NCBI GenBank assembly: GCA_012932865.1
Contig: SAXG01000057.1
Span: 186,001 to 250,000 of the forward strand
Length of the DNA: 64,000 nt
Origin: Amylostereum areolatum
Lineage: Eukaryota > Basidiomycota > Agaricomycetes > Russulales > Stereaceae
Direction: 5' to 3'
In this document: piece by piece, positions 21,984-34,124 of the stretch
Position numbering within the stretch: the stretch's first letter is position 1
Layout: the number at the start of each line of letters is the position of its first letter
Notes under the pieces: generated by a model
The model's input: the letters and a program-made list of their open reading frames with translations, nothing else
Database searches by the model: none
What the model was told of the DNA's origin: nothing
Program-made: the position numbers and the translations under genes

Positions 21984-24900
21984 ATGGTTGCAGCGAAGAA
22001 AGCGCAGAAGATTGGGCGGGCCATTCGCTCGGCCGCCCGCCTCCCCATCCGTGTCTCTTCTGGCAAGGGCGGCAACAAGAACCCCTTCGCACCCATCCCC
22101 GGTGAACTCCCCATCGTGCTGCTCAAGGTCCAAATTCTCAACTGCCAGGATCTCCTCTCAAAGGACAAGAATGGGTTTAGCGATCCGTGAGTCATTTTGT
22201 TCGGAGCTCAGCGCCCGGCGCGTTGTCGGCGGTGCCTTGGTGGGCATCGTGTGCGCATACGAGAGATGACGAACGGGGGCGACGGCTCGGGGGCGACGGA
22301 GCGTTGGGTGCTGGCGCACGTCGAACCGTGCGCGGAAAACGCGTTCGAGCGACGACCGCGGGTGCGCAGAGGATGGTCGGCTACTATCAAGAGGGCATTG
22401 CTTGCACGACGTTTCTCCTTGGGATGTGCACCCCCCGCACCGCGTAATTTCTCTATCGCTGACCTCCGCCCAGGTTCGTCGTCGTCTCAGTTCTCAACAC
22501 CCGACAGCAAACGCCCGTGGTCAAGCGTTCCACAAGCCCCGTCTACCAAGCCAAAGACGCCACCTTCGATTTCCCGATCTTCCTCTCCCTCGCGGACAAG
22601 CTCGGCGCCGTCGAGCTCGTCGTCTGGGACAAGGACATGCTCAAGAAGGACTACCTCGGCGAGCACGCCCTCCCGCTCGAGGACTGGTTCCGCGAGTCCG
22701 CATACGCGTTCGACGACCCCCACAACGAGGTGTGTGTGTACGCCCCCCGCGCCCATCCCCGCCCATCGACACTGCCCGCCCACAGCCGATCACCGTCAAC
22801 CTCGTGTCCACGCGCGCCAACACGCTTCCCTCCGGCACCATGCGCCTCAAGCTTGGCTTCGTGCAGCCGCCCGGCGTCGTCAACCTCGCCGACTTTGCCG
22901 AAACCTACGAGGAGCTCGTGAAGCGCTCCCGACCGAGCCTTGTCTCCGCGCCCCCCGTACGCGCCCCTCTTTCGCCCCCCTCGCGATCGCACGCTGACCC
23001 TCCGTACGCAGACCGAGGGCATCGGCACCATCCGTTCGTCGCACACGGGCCCGGAGTACGAAGACGACGGCCTGAGCTCGGACGAAGACGAGAACTCGGA
23101 GGACGACGAGGACGAGACACCCACGCAAACGCAGGCCCAGAGCCGCAAGTCGTCGCAGTCCATGGGCGTGTATGCGCCCGGACCCCTGACCGGGGCGCCC
23201 GAGCAGGCGGCCAAAGCTTCCCCACCGTCGAAGCCGCCGTCGCCGAAGATCAAGGCGTCGATTCCGAAGATCCTGCGACGACCGCAGCTGTCGACCTCGA
23301 GCTCCTACGACGCGACGAGCGCCCCACCCACGCACCGCACGGTCAGCTCAATGACGACGAGCTCCGAGAAGAGGCGCCGGCTGCGGCGCTCGTGGGCTGG
23401 CCCGAAGAAGGGTGCGTACGACTTTGACGCGGGCAACGACGTGGTGGGCATCGTGATGCTCGAGATCGAGGGCGCGACGGACCTGCCGAAACTCAAGAAC
23501 AGTGCGTTGTTTCTCCTTGCTGTTTGCGACGAGATGCTCACGCCGGGGACTGCCAGTGACGCGTACCGGCTGGGACATGGATCCATTCGTGGTCATATCC
23601 TTTGGGAAGAAGGTTTTTAGGACGCGCGTTATCCGCCATAGCCTGAATCCGACCTGGGACGAGAAGCTGCTATTCCACGTGCGCAGGTATGAGACATCGT
23701 TCAGCGTGCAGCTGTCGGTGCTCGACTGGGACAAACTATCGTCAAACGATCATGTCGGGGACGCCACATTCGAGGTCGCGCGACTGATGGCCAACGTACC
23801 GCAGAAGGACCCAAACACAGGCCTCTACCCAGAAGAAGAGGACGGAAGTAGGACCTTCGAGGAGTTCAAGCTGCCGCTACAGACGCCCAAGGAGTCACCA
23901 TGGGAGGCTAAACACAACCCCATGATCACCTTCCGGTGAGCAATACTCTATCAAAGATGGATTTACCCAATTGACCCGAGTATCTAGTGCCAAATACCAA
24001 CCCTACGACGCCCTTCGCCAGCGCTTCTGGTATCAGATCATCAAACAATACGACACCGACGACACCGGCACGATATCACACCTTGAGTTGACCTCCCTCC
24101 TTGACTCCTTGGGATCCACCCTCTCCGCGGGGACGATCAGCGGGTTCTGGGAGCGATACAACAAGCAGATTGAAGTCGACGACGAGCTTACGTACGCGGA
24201 AATCATCCGCTGCTTAGAGGAGGAGATCTACCGCCCCAACTCGGAGAAGAAACGCATCGACCCACGGGAGAACGAGAACCGCGAGGGCACCTTCACGAGC
24301 GCCACCACCACCCCTAACCCGTTCGCGCCGGGTGCGCAGCCCAACGTCGGCCTGGAGGGACTAGACTTTTCCGGCCCTGCTCTCAACATTCCTCATCCAG
24401 CGAATGCCGAGACAAACGCTACGCCGGATCCACGAGGCGCTCACGAAACCGAAGAAGCACAGGTCGTGGTCATTCCCAACAGTCGGACTAATAGCTCGGC
24501 TTCCAGCACTCCCGGCACACCCACAGCCCCATTGCCCACCACCACCGCGGTAACCTCCCACTCCCACTCAGCATCCTCGTCAGACGCGGAGGACTACGGC
24601 TCGGGCTCGTCCTCTGGTTCCAACGACGAGGCCGTCGAGCGTGTCATCAACGTGAAGAATTGTCCGTTGTGCCACCGGCCGAGGATGAACTCCAAGGCGG
24701 AACGCGACATCGTGACTCACTTGGCGGTGTGTGCAAGCTCGGACTGGGCGCGGGTGGACAGGATCATATCCGGCAACTTCGTCACGGCGAGCCAGGCGCA
24801 GAGGAAGTGGTACACCAAGGTGCTCAACAAGGTCTCCACGGGCAACTACAAGCTTGGCGCGGTATGCGCTTCTTCGTCGGGTCAGGGCGGGACGCTGACG

Positions 24901-26202
24901 GGTAGACGGACAGAACTCGGCGAACATCATTGTGCAGAACCGCATGACGGGCCAGTTGGAAGAGGAGAAGATGCAGGTGTATGTCAGGCTGGGTATACGC
25001 CTGTTGTACAAGGTAGGCTATCTGTCGCACGAGCATTGGGAACTTTTTGAGATGATTCCGCTTTTAGGGCGCTCGTGGCAGGCTGGAAGGTGCTCGAGGT
25101 AGACTTGCTTCGTTCTGATTCCCACCCAGAGGTTGACGTTGGCATAGCACGACGGCTGCTCAAATCACTGTCCATCAAGCAGGGCATCAAGTACGACTCC
25201 CCCGCGTCTGCCTTGGACATCCCGTCGTTCATCGAGTTCCACAACCTGAAGGTCAATGAGATCCTGGACCCTCTGGACTCGTTTAGTACGTACACATGCC
25301 TCTCCCGCTTATCTTCCACTGAGGGCACCTGCAGAGAACTTCAACCAGTTCTTCTACCGGTACGTGATCGACCGTGACAGACTCTCCTGCATGCTAATCT
25401 TCTTCTCAGGAAACTCAAACCCGAAGCAAGGCCCGTGGAAGCCCTTGACGACCCTACCCGTCTCGTCAGCGCCGCGGACTGCCGTCTCATGGCCTTCGAG
25501 AGCGTAACGGAAGCGACGAAGCTTTGGATCAAGGGCCGGGAGTTCTCAGTCGCGCGACTGCTGGGAGACACCTACAAGGACCAGTTTGACCGTTACAATG
25601 GCGGGGCACTCGTCATCTTCCGCCTGGCCCCGCAGGACTACCACCGCTTCCACTCGCCTGTCGACGGTACAATTGGACCCATGACGTACATCGCGGGGGA
25701 GTATTACACCGTCAACGTAAGTGACCTTTCGTACTTTATCGGGTGCTGTCGTGTACTCATTGGGTGTCATTTGGATGTGTGCAGCCGCAAGCCATCCGGA
25801 CCACGCTGGATGTATACGGCGAGAACGCGCGGAAGATCGTTCCGATTGATAGTCCGCAGTTCGGACGCGTCATGGCGGTGTGCATCGGCGCGATGATGGT
25901 GGGGACGATCCAGACGACGGTGACGGAGGGCGAGCAGGTCAAGAGGGGGCAGGAGTTTGGATACTTCGCTTTCGGTGGGTCGTGTTGGAAAACCCTCTTT
26001 TATGGACCAGTTGCTAATGCGGGGGCTGGGTACAGGTGGTTCGACGATCGTGGTGCTGTTTGAGAAGGGCATCGTCAAGTGGGACGAGGACCTGTTGGTC
26101 AACGGCCGGGCGTCATTAGAGACCCTTGTACGCGTCGGTATGGGCATCGGGCGACGTGTTGGGCCGCCTCCCAGTCTGGCCGACGCCAGTCCTCGTCCTT
26201 GA
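21984..26202 (+). CDS. PSD2: Phosphatidylserine decarboxylase, C2-domain type (PSD2)
   Basis: It converts phosphatidylserine to phosphatidylethanolamine in the endomembrane system. The start ATG at 21984 gives [15 protein letters not shown]. Domains in order: a first C2 domain ([20 protein letters not shown] to [13 protein letters not shown]), an acidic linker, a second C2 domain ([36 protein letters not shown]), an EF-hand ([12 protein letters not shown]), a Ser/Thr-rich spacer, a [16 protein letters not shown] zinc-binding motif, and the decarboxylase domain. The last carries [27 protein letters not shown] and the self-cleavage site GGST (in [15 protein letters not shown]), where Ser becomes the pyruvoyl group. 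At least nine introns are present and the splice joins are clean. The stop is at 26202. The enzyme looks intact and active. Confidence 0.93.
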
Positions 26203-26649
26203 TCTTTGTCGTTCATACATTCATCTACCCATTACCCTTGTATCGCCGCCGTTGAATCTTCGTTCGCCGCTTGTCTTCTATCTATTTGTCTCCCCCCCGC
26301 TGGATGGATACATTGCTTACTGTCGCTTTGTCCTTACTGTTCGCACCCCATATACGTCGATCTACACATTCATGTCCATATCATTTGGGTTGACGCTGTA
26401 CAGTACTTACAGTCTTATCGACCGGAGATCCCCTGCTACCACGACGGACCAACTGCACTTGTTGTTATCTACGTTCGTTTCTTCATCGATCTTCTCTTGC
26501 TCTCGCTTGAGGCTCTCCGTCTGTGTTGGCGAGGTCATGTTGCCGTTTGTTGTGCAGCACGATAGGATTAGGAAGCTCGTAGTATGTATTATTATAGGTA
26601 GTATTGTGGGGGACGCTTGCTCGTTCGTCATATCGACATGCAGATCCTG
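26203..26649. other. Gap between convergent PSD2 and membrane-protein genes
   Basis: It holds the two 3' ends and nothing else that I can support. Confidence 0.4.
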
Positions 26650-28181
26650 CTACATTTCAACATCGATGTTCTTCTCCTTGCGGCTATCCACGCCGGGACC
26701 TGCGAGTGTACTAGGTTGCGATGCGTAAATCGAGTCGCGTTCGGTATCCTGGGCAGTTCCCGCCTCCAGCGCCTCTTCTGGTATAATTGTCGCCATCTCT
26801 TGTGGAACGCGAACAGAAAAGGGAAGCGTGGTAGATTCCGGCCCTTTGTTTGCGTAGGAAAATTGGTGCTCGCAGTGTGACTTTTTCAACGCGACGAGGA
26901 CGACGATCAATGTGGGGTACATTCCCTGGACGTGGCGTAAGCGGGAGTCAGGAAAGATTACGGCGTGGTCGCTCACAGAGACTTGATTCATGACAGGGTC
27001 CCAGTAGTAAAGGAAAGGCCCGGAGTATAGCACAGGTACGGAGGAAAAGGTTTCGAGCATCAACAATACCTGAAGATCCAGCGACATTCGATGAGAACTG
27101 TGGTGGGGACGGGTAAGAGGACGCGTACCAGAAAGATGCTGTATATAGCGCCCGACTCGACCAGCAACATCAATATGCTTTCCACGACGCTCTTGGTGGT
27201 ACGATTCTGCAGGTGTCGGTGGATGTCCCGTCGATGGATCCTATGAATGAAAGTAGTCAGGGACTCGTCGCAAGAAGAGCGCGCGCCTTGGAGGGTTGGA
27301 TACGCACCATGCCTTACATGCTATTATGGAAGTGGCCCAGACGTTTGCGAAAATCGTCAACGAGTAAAGTGCGGTAGATATGGGATCTGAAGCTTTCGAC
27401 AAAGTAAGAATGGATCTTGGCTGGGAAGGTAATCTGAGCGCTGCTGCCGCAAGGAGGTAAACCACGTTGATGCCTGTGCCATATTGATAAGTCAGAAGGA
27501 TTCCAAGGTGAAATAACTCCAAGCGCACCGAGCATGCATACAAGAATCGCCACGGCCACACTGGTAACGTCCTTGCGTCGATTCCAGACAACGCACGCCC
27601 TCCAAACAACGACCGCGTCGCTGAGCACAATCTGTGCATCGTGAACTTGTCAGTGACAGGATTGAACTCTGGGGGTATGACGTACATTTAGCTGAGAGAG
27701 AACGTCGGTAGTGAATATCCACGCGTTGTCCAACCTATGCACAATGTCGACGACATCGATGTTGACTTCGCCCTCCGGAGAGAGTAATTCGGGAAGTAAC
27801 ACAGTCAGTTCATTCCGCATGATTTTGATGTCCACAGCCAGCAGGGCGGCTGAGGCAGTGTACATGACAAGGGTGAGCGTGAACATGGCGGGATTTGGCC
27901 AAGTACGAAGGCCCTTCGAGCTATGAACGCGGTCTTCCAGTTAGGTGTCGGATAGTAGGCAGATGACGAAGATGAAGCTTACACAAGGATACCCGTGGAG
28001 ATGCCAAACAAAACCGTGAAGATTGCTGAGCATGACGTTCAACGCCGTCTGAAGAATCGGGGACATTTCGCACTGACCGAACAATGCGGTTTCGAGGATC
28101 ATAGGGAAAACGCGAGCCGTGATCACGCCAGATAGCCAGTCGCGCACGAGTTGGACTTGGTCATGTGTGAGGCCTCCGGAC
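26650..28181 (-). CDS. Multi-span membrane protein, family copy A
   Basis: A family of unknown function, seen here in three copies. The start at 28179-28181 (MSGGLTHDQVQLVRDWLSGV) is favoured because a TATA box lies just upstream at 28220-28228. Hydrophobic segments suggest about seven membrane spans: RVFPMILETALFG; AMFTLTLVMYTASAALLAV; AVVVWRACVVW; VAVAILVCMLGA; INVVYLLAAAALRL; TIFANVWATSIIACKAW; ILMLLVESGAIYSIFLV; and GMYPTLIVVLVAL. The cytosolic tail is polar with Ser/Thr and ends at 26650. The protein is split into about nine exons. It is tail to tail with PSD2. The overall form recalls fungal receptors, but no ligand or signalling motif is evident. Confidence 0.75.
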
Positions 28182-29635
28182 ATGATGCTTTTGGAAAGGG
28201 GACTGTCAAATACGCTTGGTATATATATGCTTGGGCGCTCCGATGCCTGTATTCCCAACACCATACGCTGTGACTTGTCGCTCCACCCGTGCTTCGCAAT
28301 CTATGAAACTTAAAGTGGCTGCGTTTTGAGGATCCGCTCATCATGCCTTGATTAGGATTAGCCTAGACCAGTAGCTACTACAGAGGAAGGTGGGTCTAAA
28401 ATCGCCGCTATATTGCCATTCAGTTGCATCATTCACGAATCACTGTGGACAGTGACAAAGAGACGGAAACAACTTGGGCACACTCCCGTGCCAGGACGCC
28501 CTGCAGCTGAGTGAGTCGAGAGTAGGAATATAAAATGACCAACGCACCTTATGAAACACTCTCAGTCTCTAGGACTCTATTCACATTGTGAACAAAGTTC
28601 TCCATGACGCTATCTCCTGCCTGATGACTAGCATTCAAAGGATTCGGGGGTGACTCTCAGTTACGCTGGACCATCTCAGATACATCGCGGGATTCGAGGA
28701 AATACTACGTGATGTACAGCGCTTGAAGCTGAATTGAGGTTAACCCCAATGGAACGCACTTTTTCACCTCGATTTCAGTGATCTCCTCACGCGGAACTCA
28801 TCGCTAAGAGAATCTTGTGATCCAGCAATCGAAAAAGTAAGACAAAACATCGGCTTTCGCATGGAAAGTGCATTCGCCCACGATTTGAGAGAACTTCCAG
28901 CCGTCTCGCAAGCCGTTCTCCTCTGTGAGGATCGCATGTAATATATTGTTGGCTCTCTTTTTACAGTTAGCGTTTCTCCGGTCCGCAAATGCCAACCGAT
29001 GACGGTGCTCTAAGCTCTTCCGACCTCTATACAATCACACACAATATGGGGGATGAAGCTAAAAAAACAGATAATGGTTCATATAGGTACTCTACAATAC
29101 ATGCTATCAATGCAGTAAGCTGTAAGACTCTAATTAACTAGTTGTAAGTAACACTCCTGCCCCGCACGCATGAACATCTCATTCTCGTAAAGTTCTTGCC
29201 TTGTGGGCGGCCGTGGCATGGAGTATGTAAGTACACTGGGGGCGGCAAGGGCGGCGAGAAGGATAAGGCGGCTGGAGCGGGTCGGGCAGCCTGGAGACAA
29301 GAGTGGCCTGTGTAGCGAGAGAGATAAGGGCCGAAAGAGTGGTGAAGCGACGGGCGGCAGGACTGGTGGGCGACGAGGGCGACGGGCGACGGGGCCAGCG
29401 GGAGGGGCATGCGACGGGACCAATGGAAACGACAGGAGACAGGAGTGACGAGGGCGGCGGGCAACAGGCGACGGAAGTGACAGGCGACGAGAGCGATGAG
29501 GGCGACGGGCGGCGAGAGTGACGAGGGCGCCGGGAGTTACGAGAGTGACGGGCGAAAGAACGAGAGCACCAGACAGCGGGCGCGACAGGACTGGTGGACA
29601 ACCGAGGGCGACGAGGATGACAGGGAAGCGACGAG
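28182..29635. other. Long gap before the minisatellite
   Basis: The first 1 kb shows nothing I can support. From about 29320 onward the plus strand becomes very rich in GACGGGCG-like imperfect repeats that grade into the minisatellite. Confidence 0.4.
28220..28228 (-). promoter_or_regulatory. TATA box of membrane-protein copy A
   Basis: A run of alternating T and A lies about 40-50 bases upstream of the chosen ATG. Confidence 0.5.
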
Positions 29636-29862
29636 GACGACGGGGGGGCAACAAAGACGACGGGGGGGCAACAAAGACGACGGGGGGGCAACAAAGACAA
29701 CGGGGGGGCAACAAAGACAACGGGGGGGCAACAAAGACAACGGGGGGGCAACAAAGACAACGGGGGGGCAACAAAGACAACGGGGGGGCAACAAAGACGA
29801 CGGGGGGGCAACAAAGACGACGGGGGGGCAACAAAGACGACGGGGGGGTGACAAAGACGACG
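29636..29862 (+). repeat. G-rich minisatellite, 20 bp unit, 11 copies
   Basis: The unit is CGGGGGGGCAACAAAGACGA, repeated 11 times in register from 29641. The copies fall into blocks: two ending GACGA, five ending GACAA, four ending GACGA. The last copy has TG for CA. Each unit carries a run of seven G. Because 20 is not a multiple of three, all frames stay open and give spurious long reading frames on both strands. Confidence 0.95.
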
Positions 29863-30567
29863 CCTAGGATGAGGGGACGGTGGTGGTGGTGGTGGTGGTT
29901 GGTTGAGTGAGCAAAGAGAGGGCAACGAAGCATCGAAGAAAGTTTAGCGAACATGTGACGAACTCGCACTCACAATGTGCTAAGTCCAATTGTCCCCAGC
30001 CACTACATACATATTTACTATGAACGCAAGAGCGCGAGTTTGAATCTGGATCTCCAGTCCAAGGTTAGCTCATGCAAATTGTCAAACAATGCTTTGCAGA
30101 CGGTGCGGAAGGCCTTCAAGGGAGAATTGGGGGAGAACACGTACTAACTTACAGAGCTTAGAGGAACACAACAGCCTTACTTGATAATGGCAGACTTAGT
30201 GATTCGCGTGTGTTTCGCATCCAGGTGGTGTGAAAGGACAGCAATCGACTGGAATAGAAAACAGGCGTAACGAAGACACAAGGACGCGAAATGCACGGCT
30301 CGGCAGCAACCCGACGAGGTCTTCAGCAAATCTCCCACGCTCCCATCACGAATGTGACGCATCAATCACTCTCAATTCACAGAAATATCTGTTTTGGCGG
30401 TTGAATCGTCGGGAATCGAGGTGAAAAAGTGCCGTTTCCACTGGGCTTGAACAGTTGGGGAGGCGAGACTGGGACTGGAAGAAACACAAGTTTGTATGAC
30501 AAACTTGGGAAAATCAAACAATGAAATAGTTCAATCGAACGTAACTCAACGACTCCCCAATTTATGA
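29863..30567. other. Gap with no supported gene
   Basis: After a short GGT run (29880-29900) I see only unstructured DNA. Confidence 0.4.
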
Positions 30568-30665
30568 CATCATCAATCAAGCCGAGCATCAAATACGATC
30601 TGCCCGCGACCGCCGAGTTGGACGTCCTTCGTTCATCGAGTTTCACTACTTGATGAAGGTCACCG
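30568..30665 (+). pseudogene. Fragment of a phosphatidylserine decarboxylase gene
   Basis: The segment reads SIKPSIKYDLPATAELD, then in a shifted frame SFIEFHYLMKVT. It matches the intact PSD2 stretch [16 protein letters not shown] and [10 protein letters not shown] (DNA 25170-25255) almost codon for codon, with a three-base insertion and a frame shift. No other decarboxylase exons were found around it. It lies in the same orientation relative to the membrane-protein gene copy B as PSD2 does to copy A. Confidence 0.8.
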
Positions 30666-31010
30666 GGACCTGTAACCTGTCCCGACTCGTCCAGGGTATG
30701 TATGCTCCTCGGCCTTGCGCCTGATTTCCTCTATGGGAGTGTTGAACAAGGTTTCTAGCTGGATGATAGACGCTATGGCCGTGCGGCGCCGCGCGATTAG
30801 CGCGATGTTGAGGGTGGACCAGACCATGGTTTCGAAGGGTGGCCGTGGGTGGCTTTCGAAACTGCTTTCTGCCGGCCGCCTGTTGACGTATGCGGAGTGT
30901 AGGTGTAGAAATGATCGTAGTGCCGGGCGACATTCGAGAAGGGTGTTGTATAGTGAATTGACTCAAGACCTTGTAGTCCATGGGCGCGCCGCCTCGTCGT
31001 TAAAGACGCT
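30655..31010 (-). pseudogene. Coding-like remnant of unknown family
   Basis: One minus-strand frame reads protein-like over about 110 residues (SLYNTLLECRPALRSFLHLH; PPFETMVWSTLNIALIARRR; SIIQLETLFNTPIEEIRRK) before stopping. I do not recognise it and see no start or splice context. Confidence 0.25.
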
Positions 31011-31313
31011 CCTCCACGGTGGTGTTACACGATGCGGTCCCTGCTACAGGAAACAGAAACGGCCGTGTTTCGGCATTCGCGTTCATACAGCTCCCGATGC
31101 CCACTATTAGGGCCTACTGTGACTTATACTCGCTTACCGTCGACTTCACCTACTTTATGCATCGCATTGGACGAATTGCCCCACGAACACTTTGCATCAA
31201 TTCGCACGGGTCGACTCGTCGAGGCCGAGGCATGGCTTCCGTTAAATGGCACCGTCAATGTCGAAATCTGAAGCAGATCGAGAGGGGCTCAACCAGCACG
31301 ACACAGTGTTAGA
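31011..31313. other. Short gap with no supported gene
   Basis: Nothing supported is seen between the remnant and copy B of the membrane-protein gene. Confidence 0.35.
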
Positions 31314-32877
31314 CTACTGTAACTTTGTTCTCTCCACATCCGAACTCGTTTCAGAGTCATCTTGATCGACACCGGCCACGCTGTCGACTGGAGTGCTAGG
31401 CGCAAACGAGATTTGCGTCCTCGGGACTGAAGCCCTCTCCGAAGTCTGGCTGAATGAGATATGATTGGAGAACGGAAGCGTGGCATCCGGCCCTCTATTG
31501 ACGAAGGAGAACTGGTGGTCCCCGTGAAGCTTCTGCAGTGCGGCAAGAACGACAACGACGGTTGGGTACATTCCCTGTGCGAGGATCACACAATATGAGT
31601 AATCAGAGACACAGGGAGAAGGCGTCATCTGCTCACTCACGGAGACTTGGTTCATAATGTTGGTATAATAATAACAGAAGGGACCGGATGAAAGAGGGTT
31701 TAGAACACTGGTGTCGCTGTCGAAGATTTGTAGTGTCTGTGAGAACCGAAGTGAGGACAGTGGGCTGGCAGTGGGGATGTGCCAAAGACGAGGGACTCAC
31801 GATCAAAATACTGTATACGACGCTGGACTCGACGAGCATCATCAATATGCTTTCCGCTGAACCTTTTACGTTACGGTTTCGGAGGTATCGGCGGATTCCT
31901 TGTCGGTGGCTCCTACAGCATGGACACGATGTCGAAGTCAGTAAAGAGGCATCCAAGCATACGCAAACGCGACGGGTGTATACCATGCCTTCCATGCCAC
32001 CATGAAGGTAGCCCATACGTTTGCGAAAGCCGATACGGAGAAATAGGCGATATATATTTGACCCTTGCTACCTGTAGCAGAAAGAAGGTATTTCGGAACA
32101 GAGGTTGGAAAGGTTACCGCCATTTGTATTAATATAACGGTGATGTTGACGCCTACATCGGAACCATTTAGAATAGCAAGGATAACTTTGTCCCCATATT
32201 CACACGCACCAATGAGAGAGAGGAAGATTGCAGCAATAGCGAAGGCGACGCTCTTACGTCGATCCCAGATGACATAGACCCTCCAAAGAAGGACTGCATC
32301 ACTCAGGTTGATCTGAGAATCGTGAGCATTGCATCGAAGAAGCGATTAGAGGAGACTTATGACGGACATTGATTTGAAACAAGACAGTGTAGAAAAATGA
32401 CCACTTGTAGTTCAGTGCAAAGAGTACGGTGTTGTCGTTATCCTCCGAGTCACTACTTTGCGCAGCCGAAGAAAGCAACCCAGGTATGAGAACATTGAGC
32501 TCATTCCACGTCAATTTGAGGCTAATGGCCCAGAGCCCGGCCGAAACGGCATACATCAGCAAAGTAAACACGAGCATGATCCGGTTGGGCCAGCTGCGAA
32601 GGCCTTTCGTGCTGCGGATGCGGGATTCCAGCTGAGAGTACAGACGACGAGAAAGGAACCCACAGGAGAATACTAGGTTGAAACGAAGATAAGAACCGTG
32701 AATATTGCTACGGTCAACATGACGTACCAGTGAGCTTGAGAGCGAAGGGAGTGTAGAAGCATCACACTCACCGAAGAGTACCGTTCCGATGATACAGGGG
32801 AAAACTCGGAGTGTGGTTGTGCGGGATAGTGCATAGAGCGCGGTCAGGACTTGATCTTCCGTGGGTGCTTCAGGCAT
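31314..32877 (-). CDS. Multi-span membrane protein, family copy B
   Basis: It starts at 32875-32877 (MPEAPTEDQVLTALYALSRT). Segments follow the order of copies A and C: RVFPCIIGTVLFG; KGLRSWPNRIMLVFTLLMYA; SAGLWAISLKLTWNELNVLI; INLSDAVLLWRVYVIWDRRK; VGVNITVILIQMAVTFP; SVSAFANVWATFMVAWKAW; SILMMLVESSVVYSILI; and GMYPTVVVVLAALQKLHGDH. The polar tail (RTQISFAPSTPVDSVAGVD) ends at 31314. It is clearly closer to copy C than to A. The gene is intact as far as I can splice it. It lies downstream of mutarotase sequence on the same strand, the arrangement also seen for copy C. Confidence 0.75.
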
Positions 32878-33042
32878 ATTTTATGGCAGATGGGTCTTTG
32901 GTATAGAAAGTTAGTAAAAAGAGGAGGTAGACAAGTTTATACCCGCGTGACTGCATCGGACAGAACAGCTGCGCAATGACTCATAGACCGGAAAGGCGAC
33001 TACAAGGACAGGTAAGGAAGGGTAGAGAGCCGCGGAATCATA

Positions 33043-33790
33043 TCAAGTCGCACCCGACATCGCCTGCGGATGATTGTGCAGTACGTCCACCTTTACAAAG
33101 CTGCAGATGTCATCCCCGGACCACGTATCGTTGTTACCGAAGGCTCGGTTTGTTCGTAGAGATGATGAACAAAGCCCCGCATAATAGAGCCTCATGAGCG
33201 CGTATTGATGAGGAGGAATGAATGGCAAACGCGCAGCTTGTGAATACTACCGCACTCGGGGGCATCTACGTCTCCGAGGTGTCGCAATAGATGATTAGAT
33301 CCTCGCCGCTGCTCAACCTGAAGGATAGACAATAGTAAGTTCGATGACGGAGTCGAGCTGGGAGATATACCTTGGTAATTGAGGCTTCGTGGCAAGCGCG
33401 GGCTCCATGTCTACCTAAGTCGCCGGTGCCGCGTTGATATTCGCCATTGACCAGTGCTCCGTCCATGATGGGCGTACGGTGATCAAAAGTGACAAGTGCG
33501 ATGAGAATGCTAGTGTAGGTTTCGATTCCAACGCACTCGCTGGTGGGAGAAGCTCGAGTTGATTGACTCTGGGACTTGAAGCTTGAGCGCTTGAGCATGT
33601 GGAGTCGGATGCCCTGCATGGCCTCGAGGATTGATGTCGCCGGCCTTCCTCCGTATCCGATATTCGTTGTCGACAGCACCGATCCAGATGTACACGCACA
33701 TTTACGGAAATCCATGCGCGCAGCTTACGCGATCAATAAAGCCTTCGTATTGATACCCGTCACCGCGTCACCCCTTACAGAACATAGAAG
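33043..33790 (-). pseudogene. Decayed galactose-mutarotase copy
   Basis: Pieces of the mutarotase C-terminal half survive in order but in different frames: MQGIRLHML (compare SGIRLKFG in the intact gene), VGIETYTSI (compare SGVQFYSNT), PPSAVVFTSC (compare KPASAVFLEF) and NDTWSGDDICSFVKVDVLHN with PQAM (compare NDTLLGPGEIYNNFVRMDVL and PQAL). Stops and shifts prevent translation. It lies between the intact mutarotase and membrane-protein copy B, so it looks like a tandem duplicate that died. Confidence 0.65.
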
Positions 33791-34124
33791 ATGATTCGAA
33801 AGCCTAGGCAGAAATGGAGAGTACGAACTAGGGGGGTAAGGCCTCACGGCGTGGCTTGCGAAGATGATACAGAGCTAAGTTAAGGGAATCAGAAACGACT
33901 GGAAGTAGAACCGCTGAATCGAATACCCAAAACGCACACACTGATGGATAATGGCAACGGGCTGTGCTAGCTTGAATCGTGCGCGGAGACCAGTGCGACG
34001 CAGGTCCTACGTCTTCACCAGCCTCGATGCCAAATGGTCCTCGTTGATTCCAAGATCGTACATAGATTAGAATTACACCTGCTTAGATACTCCCTACGCC
34101 CTTCCGAAGGTACGCCGCTTAGCC
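33791..34124. other. Gap downstream of the mutarotase gene
   Basis: Nothing supported is seen here. Confidence 0.4.

Noticed and set aside
29130..29969. Long minus-strand frame of 279 codons rich in Pro, Leu and Cys
   Set aside because: It is produced by the 20 bp minisatellite, which leaves all frames open; it has no domain or splice context.
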